DNA of 28,174 nt, from IMG/VR virus record IMGVR_UViG_3300049846_001114, positions 1 to 28,174 of that record; one strand, given 5' to 3'. The translations under genes and the position numbers were made by a program. The stretch comes from a virus. Under the pieces are notes generated by a model, which was given only the letters and a program-made list of their open reading frames with translations, ran no database searches and was not told where the DNA came from. Below, piece by piece: positions 1-8,539 of this stretch (position 1 is the stretch's first letter; every line of letters starts with the position of its first letter).

Positions 1-474
1 GATGAAGTTGAGCGGTGCTTCTGCGGGATTGCCGTAAATCATAGGCTGTCCACCCTCACCTTTAGTCCAGTACAACCCTCCTACACAGTCGTAGGTCTGT
101 CCGTCTACACCTCCCTCGATGCCTTCGTAGAGCTTCATAAGCCCATCAGCCATTGGCAAGTTATCTTCTTCGATGGTGAGGAGATATTTGAACTTTGATA
201 GCTCGGGATTTGCAAGGATGCTTGCAATCATCTCGTTATACGCCTCCCCCACTTCCATTTTGATGGCAAAGATAGGCCCAACCACTTTCTGGTTCATGGG
301 CTTAATTAGTCCCATCCACGACTGCACGGCCTTTGCGGGAACCATTCCACGTGTGGGACAAATAATGATGGTAGAAAGGTCTTGGTACGTTCGTGACTTA
401 TCTAGTCTCGCTAACGTACCAGGGTCTGAGTTGTGTCTTCCTTGTAAATCAGGCACCACTATTTGCGGTTTCAT
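1..474 (-). CDS. Glycosyltransferase-like protein, 3' end cut by window edge
   Basis: The first 158 codons are present, starting MKPQIVVPDLQG; the frame is still open at base 1. The segments TIIICPTRGMVP, LLTIEEDNLP and YDCVGGLYWTKGEGG match phage proteins of the nucleotide-sugar glycosyltransferase (GT-A) type, where an acidic DN/DxD-like site (here EEDN) binds the metal and sugar nucleotide. Substrate unknown; decoration of virion or host glycans is inference. The gene lies downstream of the long fibre gene but has its own promoter: TGC-TACTCT ends six bases before the ATG, and no Shine-Dalgarno is seen. A DnaA-box-like 9-mer lies 29 bp upstream of the -10. Fold assignment is from motif memory, so moderate. 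Confidence 0.6.
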   Translation of the reverse strand, partial: MKPQIVVPDLQGRHNSDPGTLARLDKSRTYQDLSTIIICPTRGMVPAKAVQSWMGLIKPMNQKVVGPIFAIKMEVGEAYNEMIASILANPELSKFKYLLTIEEDNLPMADGLMKLYEGIEGGVDGQTYDCVGGLYWTKGEGGQPMIYGNPAEAPLNFI

Positions 475-480
475 GGAATA

Positions 481-524
481 AGAGTAGCACACATTTGAAC
501 ACACTTATCATGTCGTGTGGATAA
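481..524 (-). promoter_or_regulatory. Leaderless-type promoter with DnaA-box-like element
   Basis: On the minus strand a TTATCCACA box (516-524) is followed after 29 bp by an extended -10, TGC-TACTCT (hexamer 481-486), which ends six bases before the ATG at 474. It separates the fibre gene from the glycosyltransferase-like gene. Confidence 0.5.
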
Positions 525-525
525 C

Positions 526-3234
526 TTATGTGTTGGCGAAGAAGATAGCGTTGTATCGGTTTTGTGATGAACCACCTGTACCTGTGATGGCTGTCGAGTT
601 AATAGCTGCGGGGAGTATTTGAATGTGCGCCGCGTTGCTTGTTACCGTCGTTGATGCGATTCCTAAGAATGGCATGTGGCGAGATGATACGTTCGTTCCA
701 ATGATGGAACCCATTGTGCTTTGAGACATGCTCACGTGCATACCCGATAGAGAACCAATAGCTGCTCCTGCGGTGCTCATAGTCATAGCTTGCACGAGGT
801 AGTAGTTTCCTGGTGTGAGAGATGATGCACCAGTCTGTAGAAGAACAGCTCTTAGACCGTTGAAAGATGCTGAGATGTTTCCGTTTGTTCCGTAGTTGTT
901 CGCCGCGCTGTTGTTACCCCAATAGATGTAGTGGGTGTGAGCTGTCACAGAGTTCTGAGAGAGGCGAGCCGCAAACATCCATGTAGAGACACTAGAAAGT
1001 GTACCTGCGTTGTCGGTGTACAGTCCGTACATCATGCCAGCAGTCCACGAGCCTGTACCTGCCACGGTGTTGTACGATACTTGTCCTAGTACTTGGTCGT
1101 ATGATACATACTTGTCTACGAAGAATGGGGATATATACATGCTCATAGAAGAGACCGAGCCACCTGCTGTGGTGTTAGTCGCACCAGAGTACATAGACGA
1201 TGAAGCAAACGGGAGCGGCTCAGTAGGGAACATTTGAGCGGTGTAGTATGCAGGTGCGCCAATGCTAATTGTAGAGCCGTTGGTAGAGATAGATACGGCA
1301 CCTGTTGCGGAGAGAGATGAAGTAGCAGGAGCTGAGATGTTCACAACAGAACCGTTAGTACCTGAGAGGGTAAGGTTTATTCCCGAGTAGCCGATGGTAG
1401 AGCCTGATGCGGTGGTATTGCCTGCGGTATTGGCTCCCAAAAGGTTAACCCAGTTGTTCTCCGCTGCTGCGCCTGGTGCCGCTACTGATGCGGTGATGAT
1501 TGACCCTGCGGATGTTCCGAAGGTGACGTTGTTGGCGTTAGAGAAGCCTAGAGTGGTGAAGGAGAACGAACCGTTCGAGGCTGAGGCTACAGGGTTCACA
1601 CCCCCACCTGGAGCAACTGAGATAGCAAGACCATTCGAGTTAAGCGTGATGGATGCGTTTGTGGCTGATGTGCCAGTCCCCGCGTACCCGCGTCCGTCGA
1701 GCGAGATACCAGAGCTGTTCACCGTCCACGTCACATTGGATTGTGCGGTGTTAAGACCCACGGCGTCGTTAGATGCACGCGCGGTAGTCAATCCGTTGTG
1801 AGAGGCGTAGAGACCCTGTGTCCCTGTAGAGAATGAGATGCCGTTTGAGTTGGCGAACGTAGCTGTTTGGAAGGTGAACGAGCCGTTGGCGGCAGAAAGC
1901 GCCTGGTTGCTCTGTGAAGTGAGGGCGTTGTGACTTCCCACGATGGTGTGTGAGCCTCCTGTACCCGATGAAAGGGAGAGGGTGACACCGTTTAGGTTCG
2001 TGAAGGCGAGGCGAGCTACGGAACCTGATGTGGCACTGTCCGATACCGTCCATGAGCTGTTTGTGACCGTAGGGACGGTGTAGGAGCCTACGAGAGACCC
2101 GTTTGATGTGTAGAAAGATAGACCGTTTAAGTTCCCAAACGTAGCAGTCTGGAAGGCGAAGGAACCGTTTGAACCTGAGAGAGCCTGGTTGCTTTGAGAG
2201 GTGATGTACGGCCCTACCGAGACACTCACGCCACCAGAGTTCACCGTCACGCTTGCGTTAGTCGCACCCGTTGCCGTTCCTGCATAGCCTCGGGCGTCAA
2301 GAGAAATACCACTAGAGTTGACTGTCCAGGTTACGTTTGACTGCGCTGTGTTCAATCCTACCGCGTCGTTACTTGCGCGGGCTGTGGTGAGGTAGTTCGT
2401 CTGCACTGTTGCGTAGATACCTTGTGTACCTGTCGAGAACGATACACCGTTAGAGTTTGCAAAGGTTGCAGTTTGGAAAGTGAAGGAGCCGTTTGCTGCT
2501 GAAAGGGCTTGGTTAGACTGTGAAGTGAGGTAGTTTCCTACAGAGACCGAAACACCGTTAGAGTTGGCTGTCACTGATGCGTTGGTTGCGCCTGTCTGTG
2601 TTCCTACATATCCTCGCCCATCCAGGGAAATACCTGAGCTATTTACTGTCCATGTGACGTTAGACTGAGCGGTATTTAGTCCTACGGCATCGTTAGAAGC
2701 TCGGGCGGTAGTTAGATAGTCGGTGCGTACTGTAGCGTAGATGCCCTGAGTGCCAGTGGAGAAAGATACGCCGTTGCTGTTGGCAAACGTCGCGGTCTGA
2801 AATGTGAACGAACCGTTGGCCGCTGAGAGGGCTTGATTGCTTTGAGAGGTAAGTCCGTTGTGTGAGGCGGTGACTGTGGAACCGTTCGTGCCGAAGGTGA
2901 CACCGTTAGAGTTTGAGAACACGTACTCAGTCTGTGCAGGTACGTTCGGTACGGTGTACGAGCCAACCATCGAACCGTTTGAGGTGTAGAAGGAGAGGCC
3001 ATTTAAGTTGCCAAATGTCGCGGTGGAGTAAGAGAAACTACCGTTAGAACCTGAGAGTGCGGGTGTGACTCCTCCACCCGTGCCTGCACCGCCAACAATG
3101 GTTACAGAGTTAGCGTTCTGAGAAAGTGTAATGTTGTTACCACCAGCGAGAAAGTATGTGCCAGTGGATATGTTAGCAGTCGCGCCCTGGGTATTCCCTC
3201 CAATTTGGTGTGTGATTCGTTTGTGATAGGCCAT
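526..3234 (-). CDS. Long repeat-rich tail fibre or adhesin (902 aa)
   Basis: A low-complexity Ser/Asn/Gly/Thr protein with no enzyme motif. The N-terminus (MAYHKRITHQIGG) leads into many short blocks of the type SNGVSFSTGTQG or NGSTVTASHN. Three copies of a roughly 105-residue unit begin TSQSNQALSAANGSF and contain TARASNDAVGLNTAQSN; a shorter fourth unit has another ending. The last ~250 residues, from about YYTAQMFPTEP, are non-repetitive and richer in Tyr and Met, as expected of a receptor-binding tip. Role as a trimeric beta-rich fibre is inferred from composition and its place after the collagen-like gene (1-base gap). Repeats are near identical in protein but not in DNA (see findings). 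Confidence 0.75.
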   Translation of the reverse strand: MAYHKRITHQIGGNTQGATANISTGTYFLAGGNNITLSQNANSVTIVGGAGTGGGVTPALSGSNGSFSYSTATFGNLNGLSFYTSNGSMVGSYTVPNVPAQTEYVFSNSNGVTFGTNGSTVTASHNGLTSQSNQALSAANGSFTFQTATFANSNGVSFSTGTQGIYATVRTDYLTTARASNDAVGLNTAQSNVTWTVNSSGISLDGRGYVGTQTGATNASVTANSNGVSVSVGNYLTSQSNQALSAANGSFTFQTATFANSNGVSFSTGTQGIYATVQTNYLTTARASNDAVGLNTAQSNVTWTVNSSGISLDARGYAGTATGATNASVTVNSGGVSVSVGPYITSQSNQALSGSNGSFAFQTATFGNLNGLSFYTSNGSLVGSYTVPTVTNSSWTVSDSATSGSVARLAFTNLNGVTLSLSSGTGGSHTIVGSHNALTSQSNQALSAANGSFTFQTATFANSNGISFSTGTQGLYASHNGLTTARASNDAVGLNTAQSNVTWTVNSSGISLDGRGYAGTGTSATNASITLNSNGLAISVAPGGGVNPVASASNGSFSFTTLGFSNANNVTFGTSAGSIITASVAAPGAAAENNWVNLLGANTAGNTTASGSTIGYSGINLTLSGTNGSVVNISAPATSSLSATGAVSISTNGSTISIGAPAYYTAQMFPTEPLPFASSSMYSGATNTTAGGSVSSMSMYISPFFVDKYVSYDQVLGQVSYNTVAGTGSWTAGMMYGLYTDNAGTLSSVSTWMFAARLSQNSVTAHTHYIYWGNNSAANNYGTNGNISASFNGLRAVLLQTGASSLTPGNYYLVQAMTMSTAGAAIGSLSGMHVSMSQSTMGSIIGTNVSSRHMPFLGIASTTVTSNAAHIQILPAAINSTAITGTGGSSQNRYNAIFFANT
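1696..2706 (-). repeat. Three coding repeats with synonymous recoding
   Basis: The 29-residue core starting ARASNDAVGLN and ending SSGISLD is encoded at 1696-1782, 2296-2382 and 2620-2706. Protein copies are identical; the first two differ in 21 of 29 codons, all synonymous, including three TCN/AGY serine switches. Confidence 0.85.
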
Positions 3235-3235
3235 A

Positions 3236-4147
3236 CTATACGCCGATTACCCAGTTAGTACCGTCAGAGAAAAGGGTGATGGCTTCATACGAGAGTAGAG
3301 ACCAACTTGATTCTCCGTCGATTGTTTCGCCTCCCGTGGTGTTAATTGTAACACTTGCTGAGTGTGTATTCTTGATTGTGTAGAGGTTGGTATTCCCTAC
3401 TGCTGTAGGCATGGTTAGTACGTAGGCTGCGGGTATGACGTAATAGTAGTCAGTGTTCGATGTCGAGCCTGCGCTGGCCGAGCCAGTCATGGTAATAATA
3501 CTGCGTGCAATACCTGCTCCACCGCCCCCAGGGATGTTGAAGGTTACGTTTCCATGTCCGTCAGAAGAGATTACAACACCAGAGCCAGTGAGGTTGATGC
3601 TCTGTAGGTCGCCTTCAACCTTGGTTGCGGCGTTGAAGACTTCTACACTTTTTGATGCAGTTCTTTGAAGTGAGAGTAAGTTAGGCGTGTCTTTCAGGTC
3701 ATCGTAGGAGAGCTTCTTTTTAAGGAGCGGTATGAGCGTTTCGGTGGTAATAGTGGCGTGAGTGCCGTTTTCGCCACGTTCACCCTTCTCTCCTCGTTCT
3801 CCTTTGTCACCCTTCTCGCCTTTCTCACCTGGCAAGCCTCTTGGGCCGCGTGCCCCCGTCTTCCCGTCTACACCTGGAGTACCAGGGTCTCCTTTATCAC
3901 CTTTCGCACCTGGGTCACCCTTCTCGCCTTTCTCACCTGGCTCACCCTTGTCGCCTTTGTCTCCTTTAAGTCCCTTGACTGTAATAGTGGCAGTGTCGGC
4001 AACAGTCTGTACTTCTTCTGACTTCTTTTTAAGGCTAGAGGCAATCTCGTCTAGCTTCAACAGTTGTGCCTCAGCGATAGGCTCTATGTTGTTCTTTTCG
4101 GTTAACTGTATGAGGTGGTCTATTCCACGTTCGATGTTTTCATTCAT
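3236..4147 (-). CDS. Collagen-like virion protein (303 aa)
   Basis: Residues 59-128 form 23 uninterrupted Gly-X-Y triplets ([18 protein letters not shown] and so on), rich in Lys, Glu, Asp and Pro, which should fold as a collagen-type triple helix stabilised by K-G-E/D contacts. Before it is a helical 50-residue head with heptad character; after it come a linker and a Ser/Thr-rich domain (from about residue 205) ending [22 protein letters not shown], a common phage-fibre C-terminus. It sits between the ADP-ribosyltransferase-like protein (3-base gap) and the long fibre. Role as a fibre stalk or head decoration is inferred. Long plus-strand frames over the triplets are compositional shadows. 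Confidence 0.8.
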   Translation of the reverse strand: MNENIERGIDHLIQLTEKNNIEPIAEAQLLKLDEIASSLKKKSEEVQTVADTATITVKGLKGDKGDKGEPGEKGEKGDPGAKGDKGDPGTPGVDGKTGARGPRGLPGEKGEKGDKGERGEKGERGENGTHATITTETLIPLLKKKLSYDDLKDTPNLLSLQRTASKSVEVFNAATKVEGDLQSINLTGSGVVISSDGHGNVTFNIPGGGGAGIARSIITMTGSASAGSTSNTDYYYVIPAAYVLTMPTAVGNTNLYTIKNTHSASVTINTTGGETIDGESSWSLLSYEAITLFSDGTNWVIGV

Positions 4148-4150
4148 ACA

Positions 4151-7033
4151 CTACTTTATTTTATCCCATTCTGCTTTGAGTTGGGCGCGGGTTTTGAGTG
4201 TGGCTTTATCCGTATTCCAAAGGACTGTGAAATCCCCATCTCCTGAGAAATTAGGATAAGTTAGCCCGTCGTAACCCTGTTCTTGTAATAATGCAGCAAG
4301 CCTATCACCAGCATCATCTCCTTTTGCGATTAGATTGCTTATTACGTTGTTGAACATCTTTACTGGGTCGACCTCTTTTTGACTATATTTTCTAATGTCT
4401 TCCGTCGAGACACCCAATTCTTTAAGTAGACTGTTTGCCTTTTGTTGACTTGGTACAAGTTCATTTAATTTAACTAGTCTTGTGTCTAAGTTAAATTCAA
4501 CAGCCAAAGTTTTACCACCAACCACTCTTGCGTAGAGATTAGCATCTTCATCCCCTGCGATATAAAGCCCTCTTCCGTACGTAGACGAGCCTTCACCTGT
4601 TCCAATCTTTGTTCTATCAAATTTTTCAAATTCTTGCTTTGAAGCATGTTTCGGTAGCCCCTTCACCCACTCATCAAACGTCTTACCTTCTGCCTTGGCT
4701 TTGGAGATAGAGGAAGTGAGGGGGTCTTTGGGGAGGGACGCAACAAAGCGAAGCTCGCCTGTAGCGTTATCTATGGCAAGATTCTTTGTGGGGATTTTTA
4801 GCGCGACGACTTCACCGTTCGGTATTTGTTTAGCATAAAAGCCAGCACCATAAACACCGAGCGCTTCCTTATTTGCACCTTTAGTGAGTGACAAGTAGGA
4901 GCCATTATTGAGGTTGCTCCATGCGTTTCCTTGCAACTTGGAAGCGAAATTAGGGCTAGTGCCGTGATATACGGTAATGGTATCGCCTTTGAATTGGCTT
5001 ATATCGTAATTGCCCACCGAACCACTGCCCGTGCGGTCTGCTTCTGCTCTAGCTTTGGCTAGTAGAGCCTCTAGTGGCGTTGCAGGGGAGTCTACATATT
5101 CAGTCTGCCCATTCAATTTTACCTGTGACAACGTCTGCCCGATTTTGTTCTGCCCGCTCTTAGGCGTCGGCAGCATGACTGTGTTATTATTTATATCGTC
5201 ACCTGTGCCACGTGTACTTGGTGTATACGCAGACGCTCCTTCTGGGGCGTTTGTAGCATCAAAACTTCCCGACGTATCTGTTTTGAGTGCAGACACGTCC
5301 CCCCTTTCTGTAAGTCCTTTGGAGGTAGAGGTATTTGTGACCGTTGATGGTCTTGATGACTTTGTACCAGGGGATGACACGGCTCCTTTCTGTGGTAGAG
5401 TAGTAGATATGATTTCACTAGCAGGGTTAGTTACAGCAGGAATAGTAGGGGCTTGGCTTTGGTTTAGGCTCCCAGACCTGTTTGATTGACGTACCGATTC
5501 AAGCGCGTCTACTGTTGACTGAGATTTTGATGGTAGCGGTATAGTAGGGCCGCTAGGGAAGGAGGTACGCGGTGCTCCTGGCTTTGGCGCGGGGAGTGCA
5601 AGTGGCGGCAAGCTAGCGTTACGGTTAGCTTCTTTTACTACAGAAGACATTTGCAGTGGAAGACCTGTCTCACCAGAGAACTTTGATGACATCATCGCTC
5701 CCTTGATGCGTGCGCCCGCCTCGGCACCCACAATGGAACCAAGCGGGCCGAAGTGCGCGCCGACAACAGAACCGATGGTGCTTGCGAAGTACTTGCCAAG
5801 TTTACCTCCGTCTACTTTCTTTCCGTCTAGTTTTTCAAGAAGGTCGAGGACTGCGAAGTGGCGTGAGAGTTCTGCGTTTACTTTAGCCACATCGGCTGAC
5901 TTAGTATTCTTTTCGACTATTGTCTTAAATGCCCTGGCAATCGCTTTGTCGGCAATCTTGGATGCGCCGTTGGTATAGTCTATCGTGTTGTACTTGTTGA
6001 TTTTAGCGTCGTGTATTTTGTCAAGAATGATGCGGCCTGTGTTATCAGAACGGAGAGCCAAGCCCTTTACTTCTGCGTCAACCTTATCCAATGCACGTAC
6101 CAGTGCTTCACCTTCAAGTGAGCTTTTGTTTATTGCGTCTTTCAATTCGTCAGCGACATACTTCAACGTGACGCTTACTCCCTCACGCTTCAATGCAGCG
6201 CTTACCGTGCCCTCATATGGTTTGATGAAATCGTTTAGTTCTTGGGTAGCGGATTGTGTGCGGATTGTGCCTGTATCGTCAACTGCCCCACGGAGTAGGT
6301 CTGTACGCGCAAGGTCATCTAGTGGATTTACACCACGAGACTTAGCCTTCGTTGTCACCTTGCGTATTTGGCTGTAGCTATCTTCTAGGCGCTTTAGCTC
6401 GGCAACACGCTTAGTCACTATCTTTTCTGGGTTCTTCTTAAACGGGTTGCTAAGCGGGTTCGTTGCTTCTTGGATGTTGAAGGGGGTAGGGCCAGCCTTG
6501 GTTGGTGCCTTTAGACGTGCGTTTGCCTTTGCAATACCAGACTGCAACCCCGTGAAAGTCCCAATGATATTCGAGGTATCTGCGGCCACGTCGGCTACCT
6601 GCTCGGTAACACGTCCAGCTTTACTCTCCGCAAACTTCTGAACCTTCTCAGAGCTTCCTATTACATCACCAACTTTCTCGACTGCCTTGCCCACAGGCTT
6701 GAACACAGGTGCGAGTGGGGAAGAAATGATGGTAGCGACACCAGCAGCGGACTTTATACCTCCTGTTATAAGTGGCAGTGGGTTCTTCAATGTCGCCGCC
6801 TGCTGTTGCTCGTATCCTTGCATGATTTGGTCTTTACCAGACTGCACAGCTTCTGGGATGCTTTCGATTGCCGAGCGTAGTGTCTCAGCACCAGGCATCG
6901 TACGCTCAAATGATATTTGTGATTTGTATTGTGGGTACTTCTCTACCATCCTACGGGTCAAGTCTACGTCATTCAGGGAAGCGTATTGTGGGTATTTTGC
7001 CTTTATCTTAGCCGCAAACTCTTGTGGTGTCAT
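4151..7033 (-). CDS. Large virion protein with tandem ADP-ribosyltransferase-like domains (960 aa)
   Basis: N-terminus MTPQEFAAKIKAKYPQY with a second KYPQY is a small helical module I associate with large phage virion proteins. Residues about 45-480 are mostly helical with Gly/Ala stretches near 85-125 and 415-445; about 480-650 is a Ser/Thr/Pro linker. The C-terminus holds two ART-like units: unit 1 from about residue 683 (VYHGTSPNF, later YGAGFYAKQ) and unit 2 from about 795 (KHASKQEFEKFD, KIGTGEG, YGRGLYIAGDED, GYDGLTYPN). Unit 2 matches the ART-PolyVal pattern, with HGT/HGS replaced by HAS. Probably carried in the virion and delivered on injection, by analogy with polyvalent phage proteins. 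TATAAT lies five bases before the ATG. Confidence 0.75.
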   Translation of the reverse strand: MTPQEFAAKIKAKYPQYASLNDVDLTRRMVEKYPQYKSQISFERTMPGAETLRSAIESIPEAVQSGKDQIMQGYEQQQAATLKNPLPLITGGIKSAAGVATIISSPLAPVFKPVGKAVEKVGDVIGSSEKVQKFAESKAGRVTEQVADVAADTSNIIGTFTGLQSGIAKANARLKAPTKAGPTPFNIQEATNPLSNPFKKNPEKIVTKRVAELKRLEDSYSQIRKVTTKAKSRGVNPLDDLARTDLLRGAVDDTGTIRTQSATQELNDFIKPYEGTVSAALKREGVSVTLKYVADELKDAINKSSLEGEALVRALDKVDAEVKGLALRSDNTGRIILDKIHDAKINKYNTIDYTNGASKIADKAIARAFKTIVEKNTKSADVAKVNAELSRHFAVLDLLEKLDGKKVDGGKLGKYFASTIGSVVGAHFGPLGSIVGAEAGARIKGAMMSSKFSGETGLPLQMSSVVKEANRNASLPPLALPAPKPGAPRTSFPSGPTIPLPSKSQSTVDALESVRQSNRSGSLNQSQAPTIPAVTNPASEIISTTLPQKGAVSSPGTKSSRPSTVTNTSTSKGLTERGDVSALKTDTSGSFDATNAPEGASAYTPSTRGTGDDINNNTVMLPTPKSGQNKIGQTLSQVKLNGQTEYVDSPATPLEALLAKARAEADRTGSGSVGNYDISQFKGDTITVYHGTSPNFASKLQGNAWSNLNNGSYLSLTKGANKEALGVYGAGFYAKQIPNGEVVALKIPTKNLAIDNATGELRFVASLPKDPLTSSISKAKAEGKTFDEWVKGLPKHASKQEFEKFDRTKIGTGEGSSTYGRGLYIAGDEDANLYARVVGGKTLAVEFNLDTRLVKLNELVPSQQKANSLLKELGVSTEDIRKYSQKEVDPVKMFNNVISNLIAKGDDAGDRLAALLQEQGYDGLTYPNFSGDGDFTVLWNTDKATLKTRAQLKAEWDKIK

Positions 7034-7038
7034 AGGCT

Positions 7039-7044
7039 ATTATA
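7039..7044 (-). promoter_or_regulatory. -10 box five bases before an ATG
   Basis: A perfect TATAAT on the minus strand, in the six-base gap and the end of the upstream gene, five bases before the start of the 960-aa gene. No convincing -35 or DnaA-like box. Confidence 0.35.
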
Positions 7045-8536
7045 GGATTCCTAATGGGTCATCGTTGTTTACTGTTGACTCTGGCGGCGTTTGAGTATTG
7101 TTGTTTTCTGGGATGTTCACATTAAGACCATAGCGAGATGCACGTTCTTTAGCGAATTGTGCTTGCTGTTCTTCGTATGCTGCCGAAGACTCTGCGAGAG
7201 ACTTAGACATCTCCACAATGTTTTCGAGGTCGGCTAGTGCTACACCAGCACCACCGTAGAGGATTTTCTGACCGTACGCGTCAATGCGGTTAAGGAGTGA
7301 GGCTCCTTCTGCGGTACGAGCAAACTCACCTTCACGAACCACAGACTCTGGGTCGAGGATTTTGTTGAGAGCGATAATCATGGCTTGGGATTGCGCGTTG
7401 ATTGTCTTTCCCTCCTTCAAGTTTGCTTTCACCTGCTGGAAAGCTGAGTCGATGATATTGACTTGTCGGCGTGTCTCTCGTGCGTTCTTAGTTCTGTCAG
7501 TGTAAGACTTTTCTATGCTGCCTTCTGCCTGGAACTGCTGATACGGAGTAAGTCCTATGTTGATGCTCTGTGGTGCGTAGTTCTTCGGGTTATCTGCGAC
7601 TACCTGTCCTGTTTCGGTGTCATAGAGTGTCGCGCCATCAGAAAGGGTGACGTAGCGTTTGTCCTTTGCTTGTGTAGAGAGCAACTTCTGTGTTTCAGCT
7701 TGTGTCTTTGCAAGCTCTGCATCCATAGCAGCTTTCTCGGTCTTGGCTGACTGGTATGAGGTAAGCAATTCTTCAACCGAGACATTGTTTGCTGTTGCTA
7801 GTTTGGAGACTTCATCTGGGGAAAGAATAGATATATCGACATTCTGAGCTAGAGCCAGTTTTGCGGTGTTAGTAGCTCGCAGCAACCTTCGCTTCTCTGT
7901 TTCTTTGAGGAAGGTAATGTACGCCTCTGCACCTTGCTTCATTGCCTGGGCTTTGGCTGATATTTCAGCGTTCGCTTCTGCACGTCCCTTTGTGTAGAGA
8001 GAGGCGAGAGCGGAGTTTCGTTCGTCTAGTACCGCTTGTTCTGCACGGGCGTTCAGTCCCATTACTTCCGAAGTCTGAGCACCTCCAAAGGTAGACCCCA
8101 ACGTGCCTCGTCGTGCCTGTGCTGCGTTGTTAGCACCCAGGTTGTTCTTTCCTACGTTCTGTACGATTGCTAGTTTCTCAGCAGCGACTGCATTAGTAGC
8201 GTCGATTTCCCGTTGTAAGGAATCCATGACGTTTTTTCGTATACTTGCTTCATCTACTGGAGCGGTTGCAATTCCCTTGTAGGTCGTTGCCATGTCCTCC
8301 ATAGCTTTATCAGCAGGTGAGAGGGCACCGTACAGCTCTCCGATAGTCTGGCTTGAGTTGTAGTTAAACTGTGGATTTATAGAAGGATTGCCGACATACG
8401 CGGGTGTTCCACTCGGACTGGTAGCATTTGGGGTTGTTGGGGTCGGCTTCTTAGCAAGATTGTACTCGGCGATACGCTTGTTATAAGCGTCTATACTCTC
8501 ACCTTGTTTTACTTGGTAGTTGGTATCTATAGGCAT
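7040..8536 (-). CDS. Coiled-coil internal virion / ejection-type protein (498 aa)
   Basis: No known enzyme motif. After a Pro/Thr/Asn-rich head (about residues 30-55), residues about 80-460 are rich in Ala, Gln, Glu and Lys with long predicted helices and heptad runs such as LNARAEQAVLDERNSALASL. A NNLGANNAAQARRGTLGSTFGG segment near 130-155 is a glycine-bearing break. The C-terminus is polar (NNNTQTPPESTVNNDDPLGIL). Its place between structural genes and before the 960-aa protein resembles internal core or ejection proteins of short-tailed phages; that role is inferred from context. Four bases separate it from the upstream gene; no Shine-Dalgarno is visible. Confidence 0.6.
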   Translation of the reverse strand: MPIDTNYQVKQGESIDAYNKRIAEYNLAKKPTPTTPNATSPSGTPAYVGNPSINPQFNYNSSQTIGELYGALSPADKAMEDMATTYKGIATAPVDEASIRKNVMDSLQREIDATNAVAAEKLAIVQNVGKNNLGANNAAQARRGTLGSTFGGAQTSEVMGLNARAEQAVLDERNSALASLYTKGRAEANAEISAKAQAMKQGAEAYITFLKETEKRRLLRATNTAKLALAQNVDISILSPDEVSKLATANNVSVEELLTSYQSAKTEKAAMDAELAKTQAETQKLLSTQAKDKRYVTLSDGATLYDTETGQVVADNPKNYAPQSINIGLTPYQQFQAEGSIEKSYTDRTKNARETRRQVNIIDSAFQQVKANLKEGKTINAQSQAMIIALNKILDPESVVREGEFARTAEGASLLNRIDAYGQKILYGGAGVALADLENIVEMSKSLAESSAAYEEQQAQFAKERASRYGLNVNIPENNNTQTPPESTVNNDDPLGIL

Positions 8537-8539
8537 ACT

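Noticed and set aside
1600-3100. CRISPR-like or tandem DNA repeats
   Set aside because: The periodicity is in the protein of the fibre gene; DNA copies differ and there are no spacers.
3762-4259. Long plus-strand ORF opposite the collagen-like gene
   Set aside because: A shadow of the Gly-X-Y codons (Pro/Ser-rich); no start signal and the minus-strand frame is clearly coding.
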